A DNA stretch of 33,796 bases, taken from the NCBI GenBank assembly GCA_013822855.1, contig PNLE01000026.1:1-33796 (forward strand), written 5' to 3'. The notes under the pieces were generated by a model. The model did no database searches, was not told the origin of the DNA, and saw nothing but the letters and a program-made list of their open reading frames with translations. A program made the translations under genes and the position numbers. This DNA comes from Planctomyces sp. (GTDB taxonomy: Bacteria; Planctomycetota; Planctomycetia; Planctomycetales; Planctomycetaceae). This document shows positions 8,021 through 16,589 of this stretch, piece after piece (position 1 is the first letter of the stretch; each line of letters starts with the position of its first letter).

Positions 8021-8302
8021 ATGGCACGCGACTTTGATTTGAACGACCTCGAAGAAGAAGACACCCTCGGCCTCGGCGATGAAGGCGGCGAAGGCTTTGA
8101 AGGCGAATTCGACGAGATTGACTTCGAATCTCTGGGCATCGATCCTGCCCGTCCGACCACGGCCAAGCCCGGTTCGGAAGACAAGGTGCTGATGCTCGCT
8201 GCACGCTACTCGGCGGGTGTCCCCCTGTGGAACAATGAAGATTGCTACGATCACGGCCCCGCTGAAATGTTGGCCCGTCTTGCTCGTGGGGCGAAGGCCT
8301 AA
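8021..8302 (+). CDS. Small acidic protein of unknown function (93 residues)
   Basis: The N-terminal half (residues about 4-46) is dominated by Asp, Glu and Gly in a repeating pattern (LEEEDTLGLGDEGG, FEGEFDEIDFESLG). The C-terminal half is ordinary and includes DKVLMLAARYSAGVPLWNNEDC, which could fold as a helix plus turn. There is no signal peptide, TM segment or cysteine knuckle. The gene stands alone, with a strong Shine-Dalgarno site, a textbook terminator 63 bases after the stop and a long non-coding stretch in front. That pattern fits a well-expressed monocistronic gene. I do not recognise the family. The acidic half could be a nucleic-acid mimic or an interaction tail, but that is speculation. 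Confidence 0.75.
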   Translation: MARDFDLNDLEEEDTLGLGDEGGEGFEGEFDEIDFESLGIDPARPTTAKPGSEDKVLMLAARYSAGVPLWNNEDCYDHGPAEMLARLARGAKA

Positions 8303-8365
8303 AGGTTTTTCGCTGATACGCACTGTTGGCTGGATTACCACGCTGACCAGTGATGGGAATGAATC

Positions 8366-8399
8366 AAGCCTCGCATCTTATGGGATGCGAGGCTTTTTT
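8366..8399 (+). terminator. Strong intrinsic terminator
   Basis: AAGCCTCGCATC (8366-8377) pairs perfectly with GATGCGAGGCTT (8384-8395) across the loop TTATGG, with T's running to 8399. It has a 12-bp stem with a 10-bp GC-rich core and a U-tail. It lies 63 bases after the acidic-protein stop codon. On the minus strand it lacks a good T-run, so it mainly serves the plus-strand gene. Confidence 0.92.
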
Positions 8400-8466
8400 C
8401 GTTGGCCGGGTTGGTTCTTCCGGGGTGGTGTGCCTCGGGGATTTGCTTTGCCACGTTCGGTCGATA

Positions 8467-9786
8467 TCAGGGCAATGTCGGAGCGAGATGGCCGACTGGA
8501 CTGACCCTCCCATTCGTTGGTCCGCGAATGATGGTCGCGTTCTCGAACTCCTGTCGATCAAGGGTCGTCGATCGTGGGGGTGTCGAGATTCCTGATTGCG
8601 GCGACAATCGTTGCGAAGAATCCGTCAGCTGGGGCGGGTGGGTAGGATCATTTCCATGAGGTGTCATCGATGAAGACTTCCATGGCCCGGGCCAGTTGAT
8701 CAGCAGCGTCTGAGCCACAGACGAGGCATGGAATCTCAAGCCTTCGATCGAAAGTTCTTGTTGGGAATCCGCGACGAGGGAGTCCTGGCTGGGGGCTCTG
8801 TCCCAAGCGGAGGTCACGTTGACCAGCGGCAGTCGATGAGTTTGACAGAAGTCGGCCAAGACGCGTGAAAAGGCCAAATCGTCCTCGTGGAGCTTGGCTT
8901 TGGGGCAGGTGACGATCACCACCGGGGTTCCCGCCCTGCCAGCCGTCTCCAGAATGGCCAGGATCGGTTTGAGGCTGTGCTCCGCCCCAGTGAGCAGCGG
9001 ATGATCTGCATCCGGGTCGCTGTAGGATCCCAGACGCTTCCTGGCGGGATGGGTTTCGTCGAGTTTCTGGGCGGTCTGGGCCTGCCACAAGTGGGCCGTC
9101 CAGGCGATTGTCAGATCAATAAGCCGCCAGCGCTCGCGCCAGTCGCGGGCGGTTTGCGAGGCCCCTGATGAAAGCAATGAGGGATGGACGCAGCAGAGCG
9201 GTCTCCCCTCGGCCGTGGCGTGGGCGTAGCGTCGCAATTGGCGATCGCGGTCGACAACGTGCCGATCGACGTGGATCAGGATGAGGTCGGCTTCGGCGGT
9301 GGCCCAGGAGTTGGCATGCTGGATTGCCATCAGCAAGGGGCAGTTGTCGGGAAAGCCGGCGTTGAGAACTTCAATCGGGGTTTGAGACCTCGCCTGCAAC
9401 TGCTCTTGAAGGAGTTGGGGGGGTGACATCCCCTCGCTGACATTCGGCCCCAGGACAGTCTCGTTGCCGAACCAGACGATTCGGAACGTTCCGTTCGTCT
9501 TGGGGATGCGGGGTTCCTCCCCCCGACCACCAAAGCTGTTGGTGCGGAAGCGAACCGAGAGATCGTTCTGACCATTCCAGGTTCGCTCGGTGCGGGGCAT
9601 GAATTCGAGGTACTGCTTCGCGGAGGGAACCATCAAGGTCGCAAGAGACGACTTAGGCTTCGGGCTATGTTCCGGGGCGTACATTTCCCAGACCCGCAAC
9701 CCGACTTCACCGCCGCAGACGGCCATTGCCAGGAGGAGAATTGCTTTGACGAACTGTGCGGCCCAACCACAGGCGCGCAAAATCAT
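8467..9786 (-). CDS. Membrane-anchored SGNH-hydrolase-fold protein with degenerate active site
   Basis: The 439-residue protein has an N-terminal hydrophobic segment (about 10-30), then an SGNH/GDSL-like core. It includes the family's RTNSFGGRG (81-89), the block FRIVWFGNETVLG (101-113) where the nucleophile motif GDS is expected, VLNAGFPDN (140-148) and LILIHVDRH (168-176). The core ends in SIEGLRFH (346-353), where DxxH is expected. The expected Ser is replaced (GNE), the Asp is Glu348 and the His is Arg351, so it may not be a hydrolase. The last 70 residues are Pro/Ser-rich. An AGGAGAGG ribosome site precedes the ATG. Related planctomycete proteins often act on surface polysaccharide; the role here is unknown. 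Confidence 0.65.
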   Translation of the reverse strand: MILRACGWAAQFVKAILLLAMAVCGGEVGLRVWEMYAPEHSPKPKSSLATLMVPSAKQYLEFMPRTERTWNGQNDLSVRFRTNSFGGRGEEPRIPKTNGTFRIVWFGNETVLGPNVSEGMSPPQLLQEQLQARSQTPIEVLNAGFPDNCPLLMAIQHANSWATAEADLILIHVDRHVVDRDRQLRRYAHATAEGRPLCCVHPSLLSSGASQTARDWRERWRLIDLTIAWTAHLWQAQTAQKLDETHPARKRLGSYSDPDADHPLLTGAEHSLKPILAILETAGRAGTPVVIVTCPKAKLHEDDLAFSRVLADFCQTHRLPLVNVTSAWDRAPSQDSLVADSQQELSIEGLRFHASSVAQTLLINWPGPWKSSSMTPHGNDPTHPPQLTDSSQRLSPQSGISTPPRSTTLDRQEFENATIIRGPTNGRVSPVGHLAPTLP

Positions 9787-10108
9787 TGCGGCCTCTCCTG
9801 TTCAGATTCCTTCCTGAACATCTTCCAGACGGCCTAACGGAAATCGCAGTCTGAGAAATGTCGGCTGATCATGCCGGGTTCCAGACGTTGCTCCGTGAAA
9901 GGGAAGACTCAGCCTGAACCTAACTCGTGGAGGGTATTGCGATTCGGAAAAGTGGACAAGATCGGTTTCCCCCCTCGATTCGACTTGCCATCCTTCGAGT
10001 TGAAGCCGAAGCTGTGATGGTTGAACGACTTCCATCTTCCAGCGAATACACGCTTCCCTCGAACGAGCAACTGGCAATTCGGTCGTTTGGGGTGAGCCGG
10101 AGGCCATC
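9787..10108. other. Divergent intergenic region (322 bases)
   Basis: It separates the SGNH-like gene (-) from the Ycf46-type ATPase gene (+) and should hold both promoters. I see no confident -35/-10 pair. It contains an AGGAGAGG ribosome site for the minus-strand gene (9792-9799), a 7-bp dyad (9799-9820) and GGAGG at 10099-10103 for the plus-strand gene. No small gene is convincing. Confidence 0.5.
9799..9820. repeat. Inverted repeat TGTTCAG-N8-CTGAACA in the SGNH-gene leader
   Basis: TGTTCAG (9799-9805) and CTGAACA (9814-9820) are perfect complements 8 bases apart, directly upstream of and touching the ribosome site of the minus-strand gene. It could be an operator dyad or a leader hairpin that influences translation. 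Confidence 0.4.
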
Positions 10109-12127
10109 ATGTCGAGTTTTGCCGAGGATTTGGTGGCCCGGATTCGTGCCGGATATCCCCTGCTGGTTGTGAAGACGCACGAGGAGGAACGGTGTCTCGA
10201 ACTGATTCGGCAGGTGGCGGAGGATGAGTCTTGGGAGACCCGCTTGGGGATGCCGGCCGGTGTCGCCTCCGCCGAAGATCCCAAGAGACCGGGAGCCTCC
10301 TCCGACTGGGTGGCGTGTACTGAGGCTGCTCCCGAGGGGATTCTGTGGCTGATCTGCCGTCTCGACCGCTTTTTGGATACGGCCCAAGCCGCCCGAGATC
10401 TTCGCGAAACGGTCGTCACGGCGATGGGACGTCGGCAAACGTTGATTGTGATCGATCCCGATCCCCACTTGCCGGTCGATCTCGAGAAGCTGGCGATCAC
10501 CATGCGGTTGCCGCTGCCGGGTACCTCAGAGTTGAGATCGATCCTGCAGGAATACCAGTTGGAAATCTCGCAACTGAGGCAGATGGAGCCGTGGTCGGTT
10601 GAAGACGAAGACTCGCTGCTCAAGGGGCTGGCGGGTCTGACGCTTCACGAGGCGCGGATGGCGATCCGGCGGGCGATGTTGGATCGCACCCAGGTCGATG
10701 AAGAGGCCATCGCTTTGTTGATCTCAGAGAAAAAGGCGCTAGCCTCGGGAACCGAATTTCTCACCTTCTACGATCTCAAAGAAGGTGCTGGCGATGTCGG
10801 AGGGCTGGATCAATTGAAGGAGTGGTTGGAGCAGCGATCCCGCGCGCTGTCGCCCTCGGCCCGCGAGCAAGGGATCCCCGCTCCCAAGGGGGTCTTTTTG
10901 GTCGGCGTTCAAGGTTGCGGCAAGAGTCTTTCGGCTCGTGTCACGGCCCGCGTGTTGGGCTTTCCGCTGATCCGGTTGGATGTGACCCACCTACTCACCG
11001 GGACTCGCGGCGGGCCCGAGGAAAACCTGCGGCGCGTGCTGCAAACCGTGGAGAACGTCGCTCCCGCCGTCCTCTGGCTGGATGAAATCGAGAAAGGCTT
11101 CGCGGGAGCCGAGCAGCAAGGGGGTGGTGCTCCCGATGCGACGATGGCCAGACTTTTGGGCAGCTTCCTCACCTGGATCAGCGAACTGGAACGTCCTGTC
11201 TTTCTCGTGGCGACGGCCAATTCGGTGCAGTCACTTCCCCCGGAACTGCTGCGGCGAGGTCGCTTCGACGAACTCTTCTTCATTGATCTCCCCAACATCG
11301 ACGAGCGAGTACGCATCCTGCAGATCCATCTGGAAAAGCGGGGTTGGAATCCGGGTCTGTACGATGTCGAGAAGCTGGCCCGCCAAGCGGAGGGGTACAG
11401 CGGAGCGGAACTGGAGCAACTGGTCAGTTCGGCCATTGTCGAATCGTTCAGCCAGGGGCGGATCCTTGACTTCAACGATCTGGAGGTCGCTCGTCGATCG
11501 CTCATTCCCCTCTCGCAAACGGCTGAAGACCAGGTGTTCGCTTTGAGACAATGGGCCGAAGGACGGTGCCGCAAAGCGACGAGCGATCATCGTGTCGTCC
11601 GCATGCTCGATGATGAGCAACAAGCCGAAGTTCGGAATCCCGCAGCGACTCCTCTTCCTTCACCTGTCGGTGCGGCGGCTTGGGAGCAACTGGCGGCCCA
11701 TGGCCAGACCAAAGCAGCGGTGGTCGAGTTCATGAGGCAGACCGGGGAGGCGGGCTTTGGTCAGTTGCTGGAGGGCTTCGGAAAATTCATGCCCACCGCT
11801 GGCGAGTATGGCCTGAGGCTCAAGCAGCCTGCCGGTGTGCTGGTCACTACGGGGTTGTCGCGCGAGTTCGCCACGATTTTGGATGAGCTGTTCGCTTCCC
11901 GGAGAATCTATCTGCGGTTGGTGCATCCGGCCCATGAACTGGTGGTGCCGCCGAAAAGGATTCCCATTTCGGAAGCGATTCCGTCGGAAGCTCCGCCGCG
12001 ACCAGTCTTTCTGCCGTGCATTTTGCGGCTTTCGCCAGACACCCGTAACTCTTCTTCACTACAGACTTTAAAGCTGGTGAGGCTGGGGGCGTCGAGCGAA
12101 GAGAACGCATCATCCAAAGCGACCTGA
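10109..12127 (+). CDS. AAA family ATPase, Ycf46-like, with C-terminal extension
   Basis: The 672-residue protein starts SSFAEDLVARIRAGYPLLVVKTHEEERC, the opening of Ycf46-type ATPases. An inactive-looking N-terminal ATPase-like region (about 1-200) is followed by a canonical AAA module with Walker A GVQGCGKS at 266-273, Walker B VLWLDEIEK with D325/E326, a sensor-type ATANS and RRGRFDELFF, and a lid helix region to about 500. Ycf46 proteins are usually about 500 residues. Here some 170 extra residues follow, including AAHGQTKAAVVEFMRQTG and PAGVLVTTGLSREF, which I do not recognise. The GGAGG at 10099-10103 supports the ATG. It is cytoplasmic, with substrate unknown; the family is conserved from cyanobacteria and plastids to other bacteria. 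Confidence 0.85.
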   Translation: MSSFAEDLVARIRAGYPLLVVKTHEEERCLELIRQVAEDESWETRLGMPAGVASAEDPKRPGASSDWVACTEAAPEGILWLICRLDRFLDTAQAARDLRETVVTAMGRRQTLIVIDPDPHLPVDLEKLAITMRLPLPGTSELRSILQEYQLEISQLRQMEPWSVEDEDSLLKGLAGLTLHEARMAIRRAMLDRTQVDEEAIALLISEKKALASGTEFLTFYDLKEGAGDVGGLDQLKEWLEQRSRALSPSAREQGIPAPKGVFLVGVQGCGKSLSARVTARVLGFPLIRLDVTHLLTGTRGGPEENLRRVLQTVENVAPAVLWLDEIEKGFAGAEQQGGGAPDATMARLLGSFLTWISELERPVFLVATANSVQSLPPELLRRGRFDELFFIDLPNIDERVRILQIHLEKRGWNPGLYDVEKLARQAEGYSGAELEQLVSSAIVESFSQGRILDFNDLEVARRSLIPLSQTAEDQVFALRQWAEGRCRKATSDHRVVRMLDDEQQAEVRNPAATPLPSPVGAAAWEQLAAHGQTKAAVVEFMRQTGEAGFGQLLEGFGKFMPTAGEYGLRLKQPAGVLVTTGLSREFATILDELFASRRIYLRLVHPAHELVVPPKRIPISEAIPSEAPPRPVFLPCILRLSPDTRNSSSLQTLKLVRLGASSEENASSKAT

Positions 12128-12239
12128 GCCGCCGGCGATTTGCTTCGAGTCGATCCTGACCTAGCTTTCCATTGTGTGGCTAAGCGTACCTTGACGATCT
12201 CCGTCGGGCCGCCGAGCCGCCTTCCGGGGGCAATTCGGG

Positions 12240-13517
12240 ATGGTTTCGGCGACTTCAACACCGGCAACTCCGTCACCCGTGTCGGCAGTGATGCGACCGG
12301 TGGGCACGTCGGCGGTCACGGCCATCCCCGCATCCGATGGTCATGTCCAGCGAGCCAAACGCCGAGTTGAGGAAGCCGATTTCCGGGTGGAAGTCGTCAC
12401 CGGCAAAAGCCGGCTGGAAGAGATTGTTTCGCAGTGGAGTGAATTGGCCGGCCGAGCCGTGGAACCCAATCCGTTCTACGAGCACTGGTTCGTCCTGCCT
12501 TCGATCGATTATCTCACCTCCTCCGTGAACTGGCGATTCCTGTTGGTTTGGCAATCCGGTCATAAGCCGGCCGAGCCGGAGCGTTTGGTCGCGTTGGTGC
12601 CGCTCGAGCGTTTGGCCACCTCCTGGAAGCATCCCGTCCGTTGCGATCGACTGTGGCAGCATGCCTACACCTATCTTTGCACGCCTCTTGTCCACGCGGA
12701 AAACACGGTGGCGGTCGTCACGGAGATCCTGAAGTGGTCGCGTGGTTCCGGCTGTGGAGCCGATGTCCTCGAGTTTCCCCACACGCACGGGGAAGGTCCC
12801 TTTCAACACGCCCTGCTGGAAGCCCTGGATCGTCAGGCCTCGTTCACGCTCGCATCGCACGTTTATGGCCGGGCGCTGTTCCGCCGGGCGGAGAGTGCCG
12901 AGGCCTATATCGAGAACGCCACTACCTCGCATCATCGCCAGGAACTGCGGCGTCAGAGACGGAGGCTTTCGGAGCAGGGCCGCTTCGAAGTCCGCAGTCT
13001 TGCAGCCGGTGAGAATGTGGATCCTTGGATCGAGACATTCCTGCAACTGGAAAGCAGTGGTTGGAAGGGACAGGAGCAGACATCCTTGGCTGCATCGGAA
13101 AACGATACGCGCTGGTTCCGGGAAGTTTGCCACGCCGCACATGCCCGTGGCCAATTGATGATGCTGGGCCTCTTCGTGAACGATCAACCGGTCGCCGCGA
13201 AGTGCAATTTCCTGGCGGGGGATGGTGGCTTCACCTTCAAGATCGGGTTCGACGAGGCATATTCCAAGTTTTCCCCCGGTGTGCAACTGGAGATCGAAAA
13301 CATTGGTGCGGCCCATCAGAAGCCCGATCTGAAGTGGCTCGATTCTTGTGCCGCCCCCGGCCATTTCATGATTTCACGTCTCTGGCCGGAACGTCGGCAG
13401 ATCCAGCGACTGCTCATTTCGACGGGACGGGTGGGCGATCTCTCGCTGGCGGCTCGATATGGAGTTCGGGCCCTTCGCCGGATCGTGAAACCACCCCGGC
13501 CGGAACAGCAGACCTAG
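12240..13517 (+). CDS. GNAT family acyltransferase, BioF2-like (Acetyltransf_6)
   Basis: The 425-residue protein has the BioF2-like double-GNAT pattern. An N-terminal domain carries SQWSELAGRAVEPNPFYEHWFVLP. The acetyltransferase domain carries TSHHRQELRRQRRRLSEQG (the basic helix typical of Acetyltransf_6) and a GLFVNDQPVAAKCNFL beta-strand pair. Then GFDEAYSKFSPGVQLEIE, the 'sPG..l' acyl-CoA signature, and WLDSCAAPGHFMISRLWPERR follow. It should transfer an acyl group to an amino sugar, lipid or peptide; the acceptor is unknown. The first 45 residues are low-complexity, so the ATG at 12291 or a later start is possible. It lies 112 bases after the ATPase and 113 before the JmjC-like gene, which suggests a shared pathway with the latter. 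Confidence 0.78.
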   Translation: MVSATSTPATPSPVSAVMRPVGTSAVTAIPASDGHVQRAKRRVEEADFRVEVVTGKSRLEEIVSQWSELAGRAVEPNPFYEHWFVLPSIDYLTSSVNWRFLLVWQSGHKPAEPERLVALVPLERLATSWKHPVRCDRLWQHAYTYLCTPLVHAENTVAVVTEILKWSRGSGCGADVLEFPHTHGEGPFQHALLEALDRQASFTLASHVYGRALFRRAESAEAYIENATTSHHRQELRRQRRRLSEQGRFEVRSLAAGENVDPWIETFLQLESSGWKGQEQTSLAASENDTRWFREVCHAAHARGQLMMLGLFVNDQPVAAKCNFLAGDGGFTFKIGFDEAYSKFSPGVQLEIENIGAAHQKPDLKWLDSCAAPGHFMISRLWPERRQIQRLLISTGRVGDLSLAARYGVRALRRIVKPPRPEQQT

Positions 13518-13630
13518 CAGGTCATGGGGCCAAGTGCTCTGCACCGGGTCGCCGCTCCATTCCGGACAAGCTGCCAAAACTATCGATTACCGAGTTCAAA
13601 CAATCATCCATTGGCATAGGAACCATCTCG

Positions 13631-14521
13631 ATGTCCACCACCCTGCTCGCTCCTGAAACGGCTTCCAAAACTTCTCCGACCAATCGATCCCTGCTCGAAT
13701 GGGACACCGCCGAATTCGATCGGTGTTTCAATCGCCAGCCGTTTCTGATTCGCCACAATCTCTGTGAGAATCCACTTTTCAACGTGGAGCGATTGCTGCA
13801 GCTGGCCCAGGATCTTCCGGAAAGTGACATCGAATACAATGCCGGGAGCCTGCCCATCAACCAGGATCCCAATCTCACTCCCCGCAATGGGTTGAGTGTC
13901 GCCGATACGGTGCGGCGCATTAAGGAATGCAAATCGTGGATGGTGCTCAAGCATGTGGAAAACGATCCGGCCTACGGCAAGGTGTTGGACGACTGCCTGG
14001 CTGAAGTCCGCACGCAATCCGAGGCGATCGCACCCGGCATGATGTCGGCCCATGCCTATATCTTCCTCACCTCGCCCGGTTCGATCACGCCCTACCACAT
14101 GGATCCCGAGCACAACTTCCTGCTCCAAGTGCACGGCAGCAAGATCGTCCATATGTTCGACGGGAACGATCCATCGATCGTCTCGCAGGAGGAGTTCGAG
14201 CGTTTCTACGGCGGGCGAGTCCGCAACATGAAGCTGGCCGACGAGAACCGCTCCAAGTCGTGGGTGTTTGATCTCCAGTCGGGATACGGCCTGCATTTCC
14301 CCGTGACCTACCCGCACTTCGTGCAGAACTGCGATGAAGTCTCGGTGTCGCTGAGCATCACGTTCCGCACGCCCGATCTCGATCGCCGGCTGGGGCTGCA
14401 TTCGATCAACTGGTCGCTCCGCCAGCGCGGGTGGAAGCCTGCTCCTGTGGGCAAGCATCCCCTGCTCGACGAAGCCAAGTACCAGTACTACCGAGTGGCC
14501 CGCAAGCTGAACATGATTTGA
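13631..14521 (+). CDS. Cupin-like/JmjC-domain Fe(II)- and 2-oxoglutarate-dependent oxygenase
   Basis: The reading frame opens far upstream inside the acyltransferase gene, but the ATG at 13631 gives the normal 296-residue family length and avoids that overlap. The iron triad is visible as H156-x-D158 in TPYHMDPEHNFLLQVHG and H229 in YPHFVQN, with K171 in GSKIVHMF where the 2-oxoglutarate ligand or a nearby basic residue is usually found. The FIH-like order (HxD, then the distal His followed by SVSLSITF) fits bacterial cupin_8/JmjC proteins that hydroxylate proteins or small molecules. No signal peptide. It stands right after the acyltransferase gene, so the two may modify the same product; this link is inference. 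Confidence 0.82.
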   Translation: MSTTLLAPETASKTSPTNRSLLEWDTAEFDRCFNRQPFLIRHNLCENPLFNVERLLQLAQDLPESDIEYNAGSLPINQDPNLTPRNGLSVADTVRRIKECKSWMVLKHVENDPAYGKVLDDCLAEVRTQSEAIAPGMMSAHAYIFLTSPGSITPYHMDPEHNFLLQVHGSKIVHMFDGNDPSIVSQEEFERFYGGRVRNMKLADENRSKSWVFDLQSGYGLHFPVTYPHFVQNCDEVSVSLSITFRTPDLDRRLGLHSINWSLRQRGWKPAPVGKHPLLDEAKYQYYRVARKLNMI

Positions 14522-14568
14522 TATGGCCTTTGTAGATCATGGCGTGTGGCGCGGCTGTGGATGCACGG

Positions 14569-15876
14569 TTATCTGTTCCAGGGAGACGCATTTCCCTGCC
14601 ACTTTTGGCTATGAAGCCGCCCTTGCCCGGAGTTGGAACCTTCCCAAACGCTACCGGTCAACGGCTGGCCCGACGTGGCTTCCGGACGACGGTTGGCGAA
14701 GAAGATGAGTTGATCGGCACTGCCCCACTCTCCGGGCTCGATGGTGAAGTTGTCGGTGATTCCCAACAGGCGTTTGGCTCCTTGGACGATCCAGAGTGAT
14801 GCGATGAGCATCACGACCATGACGAGTGCGATCAGCGGGAGGAGCGGCCCGAGGGCGAAGATCTTTTCCGCGCGATTCATGATCGGTTGCCAGCCGAGGA
14901 TCACCACGAGCGTGGCAATGCTCAGATAGGGGCCATAAGGAATGGTGCGGTCGCGGACAAAGGGGAAGGTGACCGCCAATCCCAACAGGGCGATCAATGG
15001 GGCGAGGAAGAAGACGACCAGCGAGGCTTGCCAGCCGATATAGATGCCGATGACGCCGCCGAGGATCACATCGCCGAAGCCCATCGCCTCCTGGCCGAAG
15101 ACCCAGCTTCCCAGGGCGCGGACGAGCCAGATGGTTCCGGCACCGACGATCAGCCCGGTCAGGCTGAAGGCCAGAGCGTGTAATCGGGGCCAGGCGGAGA
15201 TCCATCCGGGAATGCTCCAGCCTTCCCACCACGTGAACCAGTTGTCAGGAAAGAGCAATCCCAGCGTCGTCACCAGATCGGGATCATGGAACCAGACAGG
15301 CCAAAGGGCCGTCGAACCCGTGATAATGGCCCCGGCCAAACCGAAGATCGCCATGGGGACGGTCACGCCATCGGGGATGATCTGCAGGTCGAAATCGATG
15401 AAGGTGGCGACCAGCAGCCCTTCCGCCAGGACGAGGAAGTAGACGAAGTGCCAGAGGGCGCGATTGAAGACCGCCTCACGACCGAGCGTCTGAGCGTCGC
15501 CGGGGAGGAGATGCGTCCAGACACAGCTGGATATGGGGTCGACCAGCCAACCTTGGGGCACGATGGCGAGGTAAAGGGCCACCCACAGGAAACCGTTGAG
15601 GGCTTCCACGGCGGGATAGCGCCAGGAGATGGGGATGTCGCAGGCCCGGCAACGCCCGCGAAGAATCAGCCAGCCGAGGATCGGGATGTTGTCCCGGGAG
15701 AGAATGCGGGTGTTGCAGCCAGGGCAGGCCGAAGGGGGATAGACCACGCCGCGCAGGGAGCGGATCCAGTCGTCGTGCTGGGGGATTCGCCAGATGGCGA
15801 CATTCAAGAAACTGCCCACCGTGCATCCCAGCGCGAACAGAGCCGACACGACGAACCAGAAAGGCAGATCAAGCAT
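14569..15876 (-). CDS. Prepilin peptidase (A24 family)
   Basis: The start is placed at the ATG at 15876, where the first TM helix begins (MLDLPFWFVVSALFALG). This gives 435 residues; a longer frame to 15960 adds an unlikely head. The N-terminal domain has GSFLNVAIWRIP (21-32) and the zinc-like pair CPGC 51-54 and CRAC 76-79, the pilin N-methylase segment. The aspartyl protease centre shows the DFD...IPD cluster (161-169) and GFGD at 266-269. At least seven hydrophobic helices are visible. It should cleave and methylate type IV pilins or type II secretion pseudopilins at the inner membrane. It is longer than the usual 250-290 residues because of an inserted loop (about 185-235) and a C-terminal tail of about 65. 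Confidence 0.88.
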   Translation of the reverse strand: MLDLPFWFVVSALFALGCTVGSFLNVAIWRIPQHDDWIRSLRGVVYPPSACPGCNTRILSRDNIPILGWLILRGRCRACDIPISWRYPAVEALNGFLWVALYLAIVPQGWLVDPISSCVWTHLLPGDAQTLGREAVFNRALWHFVYFLVLAEGLLVATFIDFDLQIIPDGVTVPMAIFGLAGAIITGSTALWPVWFHDPDLVTTLGLLFPDNWFTWWEGWSIPGWISAWPRLHALAFSLTGLIVGAGTIWLVRALGSWVFGQEAMGFGDVILGGVIGIYIGWQASLVVFFLAPLIALLGLAVTFPFVRDRTIPYGPYLSIATLVVILGWQPIMNRAEKIFALGPLLPLIALVMVVMLIASLWIVQGAKRLLGITDNFTIEPGEWGSADQLIFFANRRPEATSGQPLTGSVWEGSNSGQGRLHSQKWQGNASPWNR

Positions 15877-16019
15877 TCGGCACCACGGACGAAGGGAAAC
15901 AGCCAGAGGATTGAGCTTCTCAGCGGACGCCACTCTGCCGCAACTTGCATCGTGTTGCAATTGTGCGAGCGATCACAAAGAGCGTTGGCCGATTGGAAAG
16001 CCTGGCGCGGGGGGGAGGT

Positions 16020-16589
16020 CTACCGGGGACTTCCCTGCTCCAGGCTGGCGACGATTTCGCGAACGATGTCCCGTTCGTTGCGATGATCCGTTTCCACTTG
16101 AAACGTGGCGGTTTCGAGATAGAGCGGCTCGCGGATTTTGAGCAGAGTTTCCACTTCCCTCAGCATGGCCTCGCCGGGTGAACCTTGGGAGGCACCGGTT
16201 GGGGTGGTATTGGTTAGGAGAGCCGGGCGCTGGGCGGCTGTGGCGGGATCCTGGCTGAGGCGCTGACAGATGACATGGGGCGAAGCGCGGAGCCAGACTA
16301 CCGGCCCGGCGTTTCGGAGTGCCTGCCGGTTGAAGGGATTTAGTACCACTCCGCCGCCGGTGGAAAGGATCGCCGGTTCGCGTGAACCGGTGAGTTCCAG
16401 AATCAGGGAGGATTCCAGTTGGCGGAAGGTGGCTTCGCCATTCGTGGCGAAGATTTCCTTGATCGTCCGCCCGGCCCGCTCCTGGAGGAGCATGTCGGCA
16501 TCGATGAATGGAATCGAAAGTTCATGGGCCAGGAGTTGGCCGATGGTTGTCTTCCCCGTCCCGCGATAGCCGATGAGGGAGATGATCAT
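16020..16589 (-). CDS. aroK: Shikimate kinase
   Basis: The 189-residue protein has Walker A GYRGTGKT at 7-14, the shikimate-binding D32 in FIDADM and R56 in ATFRQLES, GGG at 78-80 in STGGGVVL, and the lid arginine R121 in QRPALL. These are the defining residues of shikimate kinase, which makes shikimate 3-phosphate with ATP. The ATG at 16589 overlaps the stop of aroDE by 4 bases (ATGA), so translation is probably coupled. The neighbour catalyses the two preceding steps of the same pathway. A Thr/Ser-rich insertion around 124-140 is slightly longer than usual. Confidence 0.95.
   Translation of the reverse strand: MIISLIGYRGTGKTTIGQLLAHELSIPFIDADMLLQERAGRTIKEIFATNGEATFRQLESSLILELTGSREPAILSTGGGVVLNPFNRQALRNAGPVVWLRASPHVICQRLSQDPATAAQRPALLTNTTPTGASQGSPGEAMLREVETLLKIREPLYLETATFQVETDHRNERDIVREIVASLEQGSPR

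Noticed and set aside
8022-8036. TGGCAC-N5-TTTG resembling a sigma54 -24/-12 promoter
   Set aside because: It lies inside the start of the acidic-protein gene and the -12 part does not match TTGC.
12273-13364. 363-residue minus-strand frame opposite the acyltransferase gene
   Set aside because: No motif or ribosome site and contained in a real gene on the other strand.
13025-13630. Upstream extension of the JmjC-type gene inside the acyltransferase gene
   Set aside because: It would overlap by 500 bases and add 202 residues of nonsense composition; the ATG at 13631 gives normal family length.
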